DNA from: Thermoproteota archaeon
Lineage (GTDB): Archaea; Korarchaeota; Korarchaeia; Korarchaeales; Korarchaeaceae
NCBI GenBank assembly: GCA_027492205.1
Contig: JAOZFN010000011.1
Coordinates: 1 to 64,000, forward strand
Direction: 5' to 3'
Length of the DNA: 64,000 nt
Translations under genes and position numbers: made by a program
Shown: positions 40,778 to 50,700 of the stretch, piece after piece
How the letters are laid out: each line of letters begins with the position of its first letter
Position numbering within the stretch: position 1 is the first letter of the stretch
Notes under the pieces: model-generated
Told to the model about the DNA's origin: nothing
Database searches by the model: none
The model's input: only the letters and a program-made list of their open reading frames with translations

Positions 40778-41775
40778 CCCCAGGAGAAGCTCACGAGGGA
40801 CATGACTGAGAGAGGCCCTCCGGGCTGGTAGTCGATCACCTCGACGATTCCCGTTATGGGGACGTCGGGGCTCACCCACACGGCTCCGGTCTGTCGGGCG
40901 AACTTCGCGCAGAGGAACCTCCCGGCCGGCACCTCCCTGTACTCGGCGGTGGCCCTCCCCAAGACCCTCGGGATCTCCTGCTCAGAGAGGTTGGGGGGCT
41001 CCCAGAGCCGGCAGGACAGGTTTGAGGAGAAGCTCTCCACCCCCGCGCCGCTGATGGAGGCGTAGGTACACACCGTCCCATTGGAGAGGTAGTAGGCGAC
41101 GCTGGTGGCGTTGGACTGGGGAGCGTACACGTTCACGGCGCTCTGGACTATGACGGTCGCCGGGACGTCTCTCAGGCTGCCGGAGGAGACCCTGTAGAGC
41201 ATGTAGCCGGTGACGTTGTCCCCGTAAGGTGAGATTATCGTGGTCGAGTAGTTCGCGTACTGCCCAGGGGATAGGCCCCTGGCCTCCAGGCTCGTCATGA
41301 CCGCGGTAATGGGTGAACCCGGAAAGCCGGAGACCGCGTACAGCTTGGCGGCGAGGAGGGTCTCGTTCCTGGTCTGACCGGCTATCACCACCGCGGTCCG
41401 GTTGCCCCAGTATCCCAGGTAGACTAGGATGGCCCCGGGCACCTGCCTGAGCCAGTCCTCGTCGCTGTCGTTGAGTACCATGGCAGAGATCTCCCCAATA
41501 CCCTCGTAGGCGTCGGGCCCACCCAGGATCACGGGGAACCGGTCCCCCACCTCACCCGCACTATCGGGGGAGAGCAACTCGACGTCAACGCCGACCCTCT
41601 GGAGGCTCTCCACTATCACCTGGGCCGCCTGGGCGTCGTAGGAGTTGGCGATCACGGCAACTCCCCCGATCGAACCCTCGGCGGCCAGGACCGAGGATAC
41701 GCCGGGGATCGGCGCAGCGAGCACGAGAGTCAGAATCAGCGCGCAGAGAGAGGACGTCTTGAGCCTCTTCACCAC
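40774..41775 (-). CDS. Secreted protein of unknown function with N-glycosylation sites
   Basis: A ~333-residue protein with a signal peptide (LCALILTLVLAAPIPGVSSV LA-type cleavage site) and mature part GGVAVIANSYDAQAAQVIVE, an alpha/beta start that resembles the cell-wall-binding/S-layer outer domain repeats which read VILGGPDAYEGIGEI. Several N-x-S/T sites suggest surface glycosylation. GTG 41775 is used because a TTAAATC TATA box is about 25 bases upstream; earlier starts would fall close to it. The HTH-zinc-ribbon gene is translationally coupled. Confidence 0.65.
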   Translation of the reverse strand: MVKRLKTSSLCALILTLVLAAPIPGVSSVLAAEGSIGGVAVIANSYDAQAAQVIVESLQRVGVDVELLSPDSAGEVGDRFPVILGGPDAYEGIGEISAMVLNDSDEDWLRQVPGAILVYLGYWGNRTAVVIAGQTRNETLLAAKLYAVSGFPGSPITAVMTSLEARGLSPGQYANYSTTIISPYGDNVTGYMLYRVSSGSLRDVPATVIVQSAVNVYAPQSNATSVAYYLSNGTVCTYASISGAGVESFSSNLSCRLWEPPNLSEQEIPRVLGRATAEYREVPAGRFLCAKFARQTGAVWVSPDVPITGIVEVIDYQPGGPLSVMSLVSFSWG

Positions 41776-41835
41776 CGGCGACCCCGACCCCAAGGAGATT
41801 TAAGGTTCCCTCGTCCCCAGCCCGCGGGCGGCCGA

Positions 41836-42603
41836 TCAGCCAGAGACGAGTCGGACGTCTCCAGCGTCCTGCGGGTACCACCTGAGGCGTGCCCCGTACA
41901 GGGGATCGGGCCCGAGGGCCTCCATGACCCCGGTCACCGCCTCTTTGACGGTGTTCCCATCGGCGAGGAGCCTGACCAGCATGACCACGGCCCTGTCCGT
42001 GTGAGTTGCAGTGACGTCCTCATCCCACCCTATGACCACGGACGCGCCCCTCCTCACCAAGGCCTCCGCGGTCACGTTGGTCACGAGCCCCTTGCATCCG
42101 GCGATGATTATCACGGCCCCGTGAAAGTTCCCCTCCATCTCCGATGAGATGAACTCAGGCGGTATCGCGAAGTACCTGTCCTCTGACTTGAGGAGCACCA
42201 GGGCGCCGACCTTCTTGGAGAGCTGCAGGTCCACGTACCTTTGGGGGGCGAAGGGCTCGCCGGTCCCCAGCGCCACGTGAACGGGCCTACCGTCTTTGTA
42301 GAAGGCCGCCGTGTGGACTCGGAGTATTAGCAGCCGGTAACTAAGCATGGGGAGCGTGCGATACAGCTCTACGGAGACATTCCAGTGCGTGAAGACGTCC
42401 AGGGTCATGTTTACCCTGCTCAGCGCCTCTCTCAGGTCCTCAGCCAGGCGAGGGTTTGGAAACTCTATGGCCAGCGAATCAAGGAGCGCGGCATCTCCCG
42501 CGACCCGGGTGGGGGGCTGCCTGGGCGACCTCAGCAATATTGCCGGAGTCGCAAGGGCCACCACGACCACGGCCAACATGAGCGGCAGTCGTCTGAGGCT
42601 CAT
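41836..42603 (-). CDS. Secreted protein with a caspase-like (CHAT/C25-type) fold, tentative
   Basis: A ~255-residue protein with a signal/anchor (LPLMLAVVVVALATPAILL). Its C-terminal half reads EGNFHGAVIIIAGCKGLVTN, then AEALVRRGASVVIGWDEDVT and LLADGNTVKEAVTGVMEALG. This order (His, then a strand ending in Cys, then G-A-x-x-V-I-G) is that of CHAT and other caspase-like peptidases, with candidate dyad His in NFHGA and Cys in AGCKG. The His-Cys spacing is shorter than usual, so catalytic activity is uncertain. ATG 42603 fits a TATA-like CTTTTTTGAA about 29 bases upstream. Confidence 0.5.
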   Translation of the reverse strand: MSLRRLPLMLAVVVVALATPAILLRSPRQPPTRVAGDAALLDSLAIEFPNPRLAEDLREALSRVNMTLDVFTHWNVSVELYRTLPMLSYRLLILRVHTAAFYKDGRPVHVALGTGEPFAPQRYVDLQLSKKVGALVLLKSEDRYFAIPPEFISSEMEGNFHGAVIIIAGCKGLVTNVTAEALVRRGASVVIGWDEDVTATHTDRAVVMLVRLLADGNTVKEAVTGVMEALGPDPLYGARLRWYPQDAGDVRLVSG

Positions 42604-42654
42604 CGGGGGGCGGCCCAACCAGCGGCATTCAAAAAAGGTGGGGGAGGGGCCCGG

Positions 42655-45600
42655 TCAGCGCCTCCTCCTGTGGTAGACCACCAGGGCCGCCGAGGCCGCC
42701 GAGACGAATGCGGCTACCGCGGCCGCGGCGGCGAGGCTGGAGGGCTGATAGATCCCGCCCACTGCGGAGACGTCCAGGGTCCCAATGGACCCGGAGCCGA
42801 ATATGACCAGGCTGAACGAGGGGTCCTCGCTCGGGGTGTTGATGGCGTATATCCTTATCTGGTACCGACCAACCTCGGGGGAGTCTATTATCACCCTCTC
42901 GACGTTGTTCACCCTGTCGACCTCGTCGTCGTAGGGTGGAACGAGGTCGTTTCCGTGGTATATCGTGCCGTCAGGGGCGACGACGTAGAGGTCGAAGTCG
43001 TTGACCAGCGCGGGGACGCCGGGGACCCACTGGGGCGCGTCGCTCCAGGCCAGGGTCACCTCCAGCGGGGTGCTGGGATCAGTCACCTCGAACGATAGGT
43101 AGGCCACGTACCCGGTAGAGATACTGACGCACTCGTCGCAGAGGTAAAGGAGCCCGGGGTGGGTCAGGATGTCGTAGAAGTCAAGCTGGCCGAACCCCAT
43201 GTCGTAGAGGTCGGGGTTGCCGTTTCCGTCAGAGTCGGCGGTCGGGTCGAGGCCCATCCAGTCGGCGAAGTTCACTATGAGGGCCTTGACCGCAGACGGG
43301 GAGATCGTGCCGGCGAAGCTGAACAGGTCCTGCCAGAGGGCAGCGGCCCCCGCCACCTGCGGGGTGGCCATGCTGGTGCCGGCGGCCCACGCGTGCAGAG
43401 CCTGCACGGGGTCGGGGGTCAGCCGGCCGTACATGAACATGCCGGTGATCGGCCCGACCACATAGTAGCCTGGGGCCACGACATCCGGCTTTATCCTGCC
43501 GTCCGCGGTCGGACCCCTGCTGCTGAAGTCGGCGAACTGGTAGGGGGCGAAGAACGGCGGGTTGGTCGTGGCGCCGACTTGGATCACGTTCTTTGCTATC
43601 CCGGGACCGTCGAGGCTAACGGTGGGATCCGGCCCGGCGTTGCCGGCGGCGAAGACGCAGGTTATCGGCGGCTCCGGGGTGCCGTCCCCGTCCCAGTCCT
43701 CGCCTCCCTTGACGAAGAGGTCCCAGTACGCCTCATAGAGGCTGTACTCTCCCTCGGACGGATAGCCCCAGGAGTTGGAGGTGATTATGGAGCCAGTCGC
43801 CCTGTGGGCGATGGCGTAGGCCGCCCACTCGTCTATGTAGTTGTAGTTCACGTCCCAGGCGTACGGGTAGCCCGTGTCCCCGAAGAACCTGACCATCGCC
43901 AGGTCGGCCCCGGGCGCCACTCCGGGTATGGGGGGCCAGTAGTACATGGCGCCGGCCCCGCCGTACTTGCCCCACATGCTGGTCCCGAGCCCCAGGGCCG
44001 ACTCGGAGACGTGGGTGCCGTGGAACCAGAAGTCCTCGGCTGAGCCGTCTCCGGTGTACTCCCACCACTCGGTGGCGTCTATCAGCGCCCTTACCTTCCC
44101 CACGAAGTCGGGCCAGATCTCAGTGTCCTCGTCCACCAGCCCGTCCCCGTCGTTGTCTATCCCCGCCGGGTCCTCGTCCACCAGCCCGTCCCCGTCGTTG
44201 TCTATGCCGTCGACCGGATCCTCGTCAAACGAACCGTCGTTGTCATCGTCACCCGTGAAGAACGGGAGCCCCGTTCCGAAGTAGTCGTGCCACGGGATCG
44301 GATCCTCGTCCACCAGCCCGTCCCCGTCGTCGTCCTCCCCGGGGGCCGGGTCCTCGTCGAAGTACCCATCACCGTCGTTGTCGCACCCCGGGACGTCCTC
44401 GTCCACCAGCCCGTCCCCGTCGTCGTCTATCCCGTTGGGGAGCTCCTCGTCGTATAGCCCGTCCCCGTCGTCGTCGTCCATGTACCAGAACCCGTCTCCG
44501 TCCAGGTCAAGGAGGCCGCACGCCGCGTCGTCGGACATGCCGTCCTCGTCCACCAGCGTGTCCCCGTCGTTGTCCCCGTAGTTCGGCGGATCCTCGTTGA
44601 GCCTCCCGTCCATGTCGTCGTCATACGGGTCCTCGTTGATCAGCCCGTCCCCGTCGTTGTCTATGCCGGCTGGGTCCTCGTTGATCAGCCCGTCCCCGTC
44701 GTTGTCGGCGCACGGAGGGGCGGTCTCCACGGGGTCCTCGTCAATGAGCCCATCCCAGTCGTTGTCTATGCCGGCTGGGTCCTCGTCCACGTAGCCGTCC
44801 CCGTCGTTGTCGGCGCCGTCGATCGGGTCCTCGTCGACCAGCCCGTCCCCGTCCTCGTCCAGCCCGGCGACGGGGTCCTCGTCCACGTAGCCGTCCCAGT
44901 CGTCGTCAAGCCCGTTCACCGGGTCCTCGTCAACCAGCCCGTCCCCGTCGTCGTCGGGATCGTCCTCGTTTATGAGGTAGTCCCCGTCGTTGTTGATCCA
45001 GCAGCCCGGCTCCACCGGGTCCTCGTCAACCAGCCCGTCCCCGTCGTCGTCCACACCGGCTGTGTCACCGGTGTCGAGGCCCGTGTCCCCCACCGCTACG
45101 GTTACGCCTGCCCCGGTGATCCCCCACAGTAGATTGATCCAGTAGGAGCCCGTGACCTGCCCGGCCCAGTAGTTCTCGGGCTGAGCGTTGGCCGGCGGGG
45201 CCGCCTCGCCCTGTATCTGGACCGGGGCGACCGGAGCCTTCGGCTCCACGAGGTCCATCGACAGGACGTAGGCGCTGGAGGCGAGGTCGCCCGCCCTGTC
45301 CGCAGGGAGGACCACGAATGCGCCGTTCATTGGCAGCTCCCTGACCACCCTGCCGCCGAGGGACTCCACGGCCCTCCTGAGATCCTCCGGGGAGTCTGCG
45401 GCGAACCCCTTGACCAGCATCATCACCGGCCCCGTGGAGGCGGATAACCGCTGGGCGGTCCTCTGGGTCATCTTGTACTCGGGCCTGAACGGGCCGATCC
45501 GCCTCACGTGCTCCACGCTCAGGAGTTCGCTGACGAGGTCGCTGGGGACGGTTATGAGGAGGGCGTTGTCGGGTATGTAGGTCTCTACCACCGCGCCCAT

Positions 45601-45918
45601 TGACTCCAGCTGCTGAGTCCACTCCGGCATGATGGGCCCGTCGAACTGCACTATCACCCTGGCCCTGTCCCCTGGGTACAGCGCCCTTATCCCTTCGATG
45701 TCAGGCTCTCCCGGGGAGAGGGTGCCGCTCGGCAGCTTGAGGACTGCCTCGGGCTGGGGTCCCGCCCAACCGCCAAACTGGATTTCAAAGTCCTTTGGAT
45801 GAATTAGCTGGACCTGTGGACTTCCTGTGAACTTTGGGGCCGCTGCAACAGGTATTCTGAGGACTGTTAGGAAGACGACGAGTATCCCGAACAGCAGGGT
45901 TCTGTGGATCCTCTTCAA
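42655..45918 (-). CDS. Subtilisin-like serine protease with calcium-type repeats, membrane anchored
   Basis: A 1087-residue S8 protease. Order: signal peptide; propeptide (RARVIVQFDGPIMPEWTQQL, VVLPADRAGDLASS); catalytic Asp in TVAVGDTGLDTGDT; then 19 Asp-rich repeats of the D-x-D-G-D-G-x-x-D-E-D-P kind (about 45050-44130); catalytic His in WFHGTHVSESALG; oxyanion Asn in FAAGNAGPD; catalytic Ser in AAGTSMATPQVAGAAALW; a P-domain-like beta sandwich; and a C-terminal membrane helix with an RRRR end. The repeats resemble thrombospondin type 3 calcium sites. It should work on the outer cell face. Confidence 0.9.
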   Translation of the reverse strand: MKRIHRTLLFGILVVFLTVLRIPVAAAPKFTGSPQVQLIHPKDFEIQFGGWAGPQPEAVLKLPSGTLSPGEPDIEGIRALYPGDRARVIVQFDGPIMPEWTQQLESMGAVVETYIPDNALLITVPSDLVSELLSVEHVRRIGPFRPEYKMTQRTAQRLSASTGPVMMLVKGFAADSPEDLRRAVESLGGRVVRELPMNGAFVVLPADRAGDLASSAYVLSMDLVEPKAPVAPVQIQGEAAPPANAQPENYWAGQVTGSYWINLLWGITGAGVTVAVGDTGLDTGDTAGVDDDGDGLVDEDPVEPGCWINNDGDYLINEDDPDDDGDGLVDEDPVNGLDDDWDGYVDEDPVAGLDEDGDGLVDEDPIDGADNDGDGYVDEDPAGIDNDWDGLIDEDPVETAPPCADNDGDGLINEDPAGIDNDGDGLINEDPYDDDMDGRLNEDPPNYGDNDGDTLVDEDGMSDDAACGLLDLDGDGFWYMDDDDGDGLYDEELPNGIDDDGDGLVDEDVPGCDNDGDGYFDEDPAPGEDDDGDGLVDEDPIPWHDYFGTGLPFFTGDDDNDGSFDEDPVDGIDNDGDGLVDEDPAGIDNDGDGLVDEDTEIWPDFVGKVRALIDATEWWEYTGDGSAEDFWFHGTHVSESALGLGTSMWGKYGGAGAMYYWPPIPGVAPGADLAMVRFFGDTGYPYAWDVNYNYIDEWAAYAIAHRATGSIITSNSWGYPSEGEYSLYEAYWDLFVKGGEDWDGDGTPEPPITCVFAAGNAGPDPTVSLDGPGIAKNVIQVGATTNPPFFAPYQFADFSSRGPTADGRIKPDVVAPGYYVVGPITGMFMYGRLTPDPVQALHAWAAGTSMATPQVAGAAALWQDLFSFAGTISPSAVKALIVNFADWMGLDPTADSDGNGNPDLYDMGFGQLDFYDILTHPGLLYLCDECVSISTGYVAYLSFEVTDPSTPLEVTLAWSDAPQWVPGVPALVNDFDLYVVAPDGTIYHGNDLVPPYDDEVDRVNNVERVIIDSPEVGRYQIRIYAINTPSEDPSFSLVIFGSGSIGTLDVSAVGGIYQPSSLAAAAAVAAFVSAASAALVVYHRRRR

Positions 45919-45976
45919 AACTTTTCACCCGCTGGGCCGAGCCAGCCGGCGTACAATAAAAGTAATTCCGAGCGCA

Positions 45977-46020
45977 GTGTGGATACGTGACCCCCGCCGT
46001 GTGGATACGTGACCCCCGCC
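45977..46020. repeat. Two perfect tandem copies of a 22-base unit
   Basis: Units 45977-45998 and 45999-46020 are identical; each contains GGATACGTGACCC. They lie in the intergenic stretch upstream of the protease gene (45918), beyond its TATA-like TTTTATTG (about 45955-45962), where a regulator might bind. Confidence 0.8.
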
Positions 46021-46149
46021 CCGTCCACCCCCGCCCCACCCACCCTAAGTACCCCCAGGTGGGGGCCCGGCGCGGAGGCGGCGAAGGGCCGCAGTGGTTC
46101 ACATGGCCACCGCCGCAGCCCTCGGTTGCCGATTCGCCGGTCGGAGGAA

Positions 46150-47778
46150 TCACCTCCTCCTCGAGATCATGGCCCCAAGGGCGGTCCCCAGGGCCGCCGA
46201 GGCGGCGGCGACGGCCAGGGTGAGGGTGTAGGACGGGCCGCCGACCTCCTGCCTCGCCGATCGTGGAGGGGGCTGGGAGGAAGCTTCCTCGGGTGGGTGT
46301 GACAGCGCGGCGTTTGCGGCTGCTATCAGCCGGGAGGCTGACCTGAGCAGGTTAACCTTCTCGGCGGGGGAGTTCGCCTCCTCGTATGCGCGCAGGAGGG
46401 CCCAGATGGCCTCAGACAGCGCCGTGGCGCTTGGGTCTCCCAGAGATCCCAATCTATTGGCCTCGTTCACGATCCACTGGGCAGAGCGGGACATGGCCAG
46501 CTCTGCGAGTTCGTTGGCTCCTTTAACGACCGACTCAAGCAGTTCCTGGGCGCCGGTGCAGTTTCCCGACCGGGCCGCTTGGTCCGCCCGCCCGAGCAGA
46601 CTCTCCAGCCTCGAGAGGTCGTCGAGTCCCTCGCCCGCCCCGGTCAGGTTTGACGCGAGTTCTACCGATGACTTCGCCAAGGTCAGGGCCTCCCACCCCC
46701 TAGAAAGGTCGATGGCTGCGCATGCGTTCGCGCCGCCAGACTCCGCGGCAGCGGAGGCGGCAGTCAGCGTTCTAACCTCCCTCACCTCCAGACCTCGCCT
46801 CCCGGTTACGAGGACCTCCAGCTGCAGGGCCCCGGCGACGTCCTCAGGGACGCGTATTCTCAGGGAGAACTGCCTGCCCAGGCCTGGGGGGATGTCCCCC
46901 AAGTAGGCGGATCCCGCCGCCCTGCCGCCCAGCATTACCCTGACGGTGACGCCCCTCGCGGGAACCCCTCCCGCGTTCCGCACCGTCCCGTTGACCCAGA
47001 CCTCTTGACCGGGCGAGGCCTCCTGGGGGGCGACGACGTACAGATCTAGCATAGCCCTGCTCACGACGCTCACGTCCACCTCAGCTTTTGCGGATCCCTG
47101 AGAGGTGACCAGGACTAGGATAAGGTGGCGGGTCCCCTCGCCGAGCGGAGAGGAGTCGAACCTGACCCCGAGGGTCCTCTCGGAGCCAGCTGGTATGGTG
47201 ATCGCCAGTTCCACGGTGTCCAGGAGCGTCCAATCTTCCAGGTAGATTAGGACCTGCACGTTTTCAGCTGGCCGATCACCCTCATTCAGTACCCTAAGCC
47301 TGACCTCTACAGGCTCACCGAGCGCCGTCTCCCCTACGGTGGCCTCCAGAATCTTGACGTGCGAGACCCGCCCCCCTCCAGCCCACCCCCCTCCACCTCC
47401 ACCTCCGGACTGACTCCTAAGGGTCAGATTCACCTGAACCTTTCCAGTGCCCTCACCTACTTTGATGTACCTCACGGCCGACAGGTCGCCTTTCCTCGCC
47501 GTGACCCTGACGGTCTGCGATCCCTCTATCGAGAGAGTTATCTGGTAATATCCCTGGGGGTTTGTAGTGGCTGATCCGGAATCGCTGTCACACGTGGCCA
47601 AAACGCTCGCGCCGGCAGCTGGAGACCCGTCGGGCATGTGGACGTAGCCGTATATCACGACCGGAACCCCCTGCGCCCTGGCCGGGCTGACGCCCGCAGA
47701 CGAGGCCATCAGAGCTAGGCAGAGTAGGAGCGAGGCCTGAAAGAGTTTCAGAGATCTCTCTCGCCTCACCAGGTTCAT
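46150..47778 (-). CDS. Secreted CARDB-like protein with C-terminal anchor
   Basis: A 542-residue protein starting at the ATG that overlaps the stop of the C25 peptidase gene. It has a signal peptide (LLLCLALMASSAGVSPARAQ), a carboxypeptidase-regulatory-like domain (VVIYGYVHMPDGSPAAGASV), a Gly-rich linker, two CARDB-like domains (GEPVEVRLRVLNEGDRPAEN and PGQEVWVNGTVRNAGGVPAR), a helical region and a C-terminal membrane helix with an RRR end. A longer upstream frame is not coding. It probably holds or presents partners at the surface. Confidence 0.75.
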   Translation of the reverse strand: MNLVRRERSLKLFQASLLLCLALMASSAGVSPARAQGVPVVIYGYVHMPDGSPAAGASVLATCDSDSGSATTNPQGYYQITLSIEGSQTVRVTARKGDLSAVRYIKVGEGTGKVQVNLTLRSQSGGGGGGGWAGGGRVSHVKILEATVGETALGEPVEVRLRVLNEGDRPAENVQVLIYLEDWTLLDTVELAITIPAGSERTLGVRFDSSPLGEGTRHLILVLVTSQGSAKAEVDVSVVSRAMLDLYVVAPQEASPGQEVWVNGTVRNAGGVPARGVTVRVMLGGRAAGSAYLGDIPPGLGRQFSLRIRVPEDVAGALQLEVLVTGRRGLEVREVRTLTAASAAAESGGANACAAIDLSRGWEALTLAKSSVELASNLTGAGEGLDDLSRLESLLGRADQAARSGNCTGAQELLESVVKGANELAELAMSRSAQWIVNEANRLGSLGDPSATALSEAIWALLRAYEEANSPAEKVNLLRSASRLIAAANAALSHPPEEASSQPPPRSARQEVGGPSYTLTLAVAAASAALGTALGAMISRRR

Positions 47779-50700
47779 CAAGACCACCCCTCCTTGTCGA
47801 CGGGCTCCTGGCCCTCTACCCACGCCAACGTGGCCGGGGAGTCGAGGAACACGAAGTACCCGTAGCCCCTTAGGACGGGGAAGTCGTACTCGCCGGGACT
47901 CGTGCCCGGCAGGTACGAGTAGTACCTCTTGGCGGCCGGGTCCCACCTGCTGATGACGCTGCAGGCATCGCCTATTGCCATTCCCAGGTCCCTCGCAGTG
48001 AGGCCGCCCCTGGTCGGCTCGGCGACCGAAACTATGGTCCACCCCTCCTGCAGGTGGGTCACGTGCACCCTCAGTGACAGTCGGAGGTTCTTCGAGGCTC
48101 CCTTCACCAGAATCGTGAGTAGGTGCTCTCCCTCCTCGAGCGAGGAGGCGTCCACCTCGATGAACAGGTCCTCCCTCGCCTCGTCCGCGGATCCGTCGAC
48201 CACTTGGAGGGGGGTGACCGGATCTCCGTCTATGCCGTATCGGGCGCCCGAGATTCCGAGGGGGTGAACCGCCGTGAGATTGACTCTTATGGTCCCGTTC
48301 AGCACGTGAGGGTGGTCTGAGAGGACCACAGGCGCGTTTGAATCTCCTCCGAGGGTCCATAGCAGGGAGTTCCTGATCAGGATCTCCCTGTGAGTTGCGT
48401 TCAGGTAGTGGAGCGGGAAGGCGAAGTACACCACCCTCGACCCGTTTCCCCCTATACCGTCGTAGGCCACCGCCGCTGAATAAGCGGTCCCAGAGTACCT
48501 CAGGAACTCGAGTCCGCCCGGCAGGGGTGAGACTCCGTCGGGGAAGGGAGGCGCGACGTTGAAGTCGGAGGAGGATGGAAGATCGAGCGTGAGGGGGTGG
48601 TCGACGGACACCTCCAGGCTGGCTGGCCCCGCGTCATCTACCTGGTATGAGGCGTGCAAGACTTCCCTCATGAGCCCGTCCGAACCGTGGTCGTACGCTA
48701 CGTCTTCCCCCTCAACGACGAGCGAGCCCCCCCTCTTCACGTACTCGATGAGCAGGTTGGCATCGGTCTTGGAGACCGCCTCCCCGTAGTAGGTGCCCGC
48801 GTGCCAGAAGACCGCGACGGCTTCAAGAAGGGTGTCGAGCGTAGGCTCCCCGTACTCGCTCTCCCGGTAGACTACCGCGTTGAATCCCAGAGAGGCTGCG
48901 ACCTGACTTATCTCGTCCGGCCAGACCCCTCCGTCGTACATGCCAGCGCCGTCATCGTCCACAACTATCAGCACCGTGTTCGGCGGGAGCGCCGCCGCGA
49001 AGACCGAGACATCGACCCTGAACTGGTCCCTCACCAGGTAAGTGTCTCTGGATCCGCCCAGGGTGCTGTCCGTCGGGGACACCCTCAGGGAGGCCGCCAT
49101 GGGCGGCGTGGAGGTCAGTGGAATCTCGAAGTACCCGTCCGGGTCGGTGACGGTCTGCGCGACGAGGGAGTTCGCGTCGTACTCGTAGAGCGACACGGTC
49201 GCCCCCGCGACGGGGAGCCCGTTGGAGTCCATCACGCGGCCGAAGAGTTTGGGGCCTGGGGTCGGAGGCGGCGGGGAGCCGGTTGGAGTCAGCTCGATGG
49301 TCGGGTCTCCCAGCAGGGTGCCGTACTCCGCCACGGTCTTCCAGTTGTACTCGTCGGCGACGCCGAAGGTAAGGACGTAACCCCCTATGGCGGACGCGTG
49401 CGCGGCCCCCACCCAGGGTTTGGCCGATCCCACCGCCGAGATCAGTTCCTGGATGAGGAGTCTGTCCATCTTCCCGGCCAGTCCATCGTCTATCGAGAAA
49501 CCCTCGTACCCCCACGCCACCCTCGTGGCCCCGAAGTACCCCACGGCCCCGCCGGGGTTCGTCAGGAACGCCTCCCCAATGGAGTCGACATCCACGAACC
49601 TGGCGGTCATGCAGGCCATCGCCACGACTATGGCCGGCGACTCAGAGTTGTTGAGCGTGGCCGCCAGGGTGGAGGAATAGACGGTCCTGTAGCCGTACAG
49701 CGGTCCGGAGTACCACCCGCTCGGGTTGCCGTGGCCGGCGAAGTTCACGAACCCGTACCCCCTGTTGATCTCGGCCTGAACGGCCGAGGGGGAGAGGTTA
49801 CCCAGGTGGTCGTAGAGCTTGACCCAGCGGAACTGCTCGGGGAGGTCCTCGTACTCGATCACGTCGTTCAGGTACTCCCCCTCGGGGTGCAGGTCGTCGT
49901 CGAACGTCACGGTCCCGATCATGAGGAACCTGTAGAACCAGGAGGCGCCGGGTGAGTAGTTCGCAACCTTCGACACCATCGCCTGGGCTTCCGCGAGGCT
50001 ACTGGCCGGCAGCCTCCCGACAATCACGTCCGGAACCCCGTCTACCTCTCCAACCTCTCCGTACCTCCCATTTCCGTTGGGATCCCACGTCCCGTCAAGG
50101 TCCGCGTAGTATAGGTCCGTCTCCACGAAGGAACCGTCCTCGGACTCGTCGTTGTCGGCGTACCCGTCGGGTATGTAGGCGAGCCTCGCCGGGACCTGAT
50201 CCGCGTCCCCCAAGATGAGGAAGAAGGCGTATCCTTCGGCCTTCTTGTCGGCGATGAACGACCTGATCTCCTCCTGCAGGTCGCTTCCCGTGTAGTTGGC
50301 GTCGATTTCGTCCGTCGTGACGACGAGGACGCCCCAGCCCTGATCCCGCTTGGAGGCGGCCAGGTCGTTCGCCGCGGCCAGGAGGGTCGAGCTCGTAATT
50401 ATCACCAGCCTCCTGTCGTAGGTCTGAGCGGGCACCCTCTGGACCCTGTATGTGACGGTGACCATCATCTCCCTGGCGAACCTCACCTCGCCGAGGGCGG
50501 GCGAGTACCTCACCGGGAAGAGCCTCACTGCCAAGATGGCAGCGTCCCTCATCGTCTCGACGTCCAGCCCGAAGTGAAGCGAGTAGGTGAAGTTCTCCTC
50601 AGGAAGGAACTCCCTCGAGGAGTAGACGGTCGGGTCGGGCTCCGCCCTGTAATTCAGCCTCGTGTCGTTGAGCCAGGGCGGGCCCAGGGGCCTGGGTTTT

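Noticed and set aside
44130-45060. CRISPR-like spaced DNA repeats
   Set aside because: The repeats encode the in-frame Asp-rich calcium motifs of the subtilase; there are no constant repeat/unique spacer units.
47779-48360. N-terminal extension of the CARDB-like protein
   Set aside because: It overlaps the C25 peptidase coding region and is low complexity; the signal peptide begins at 47778.
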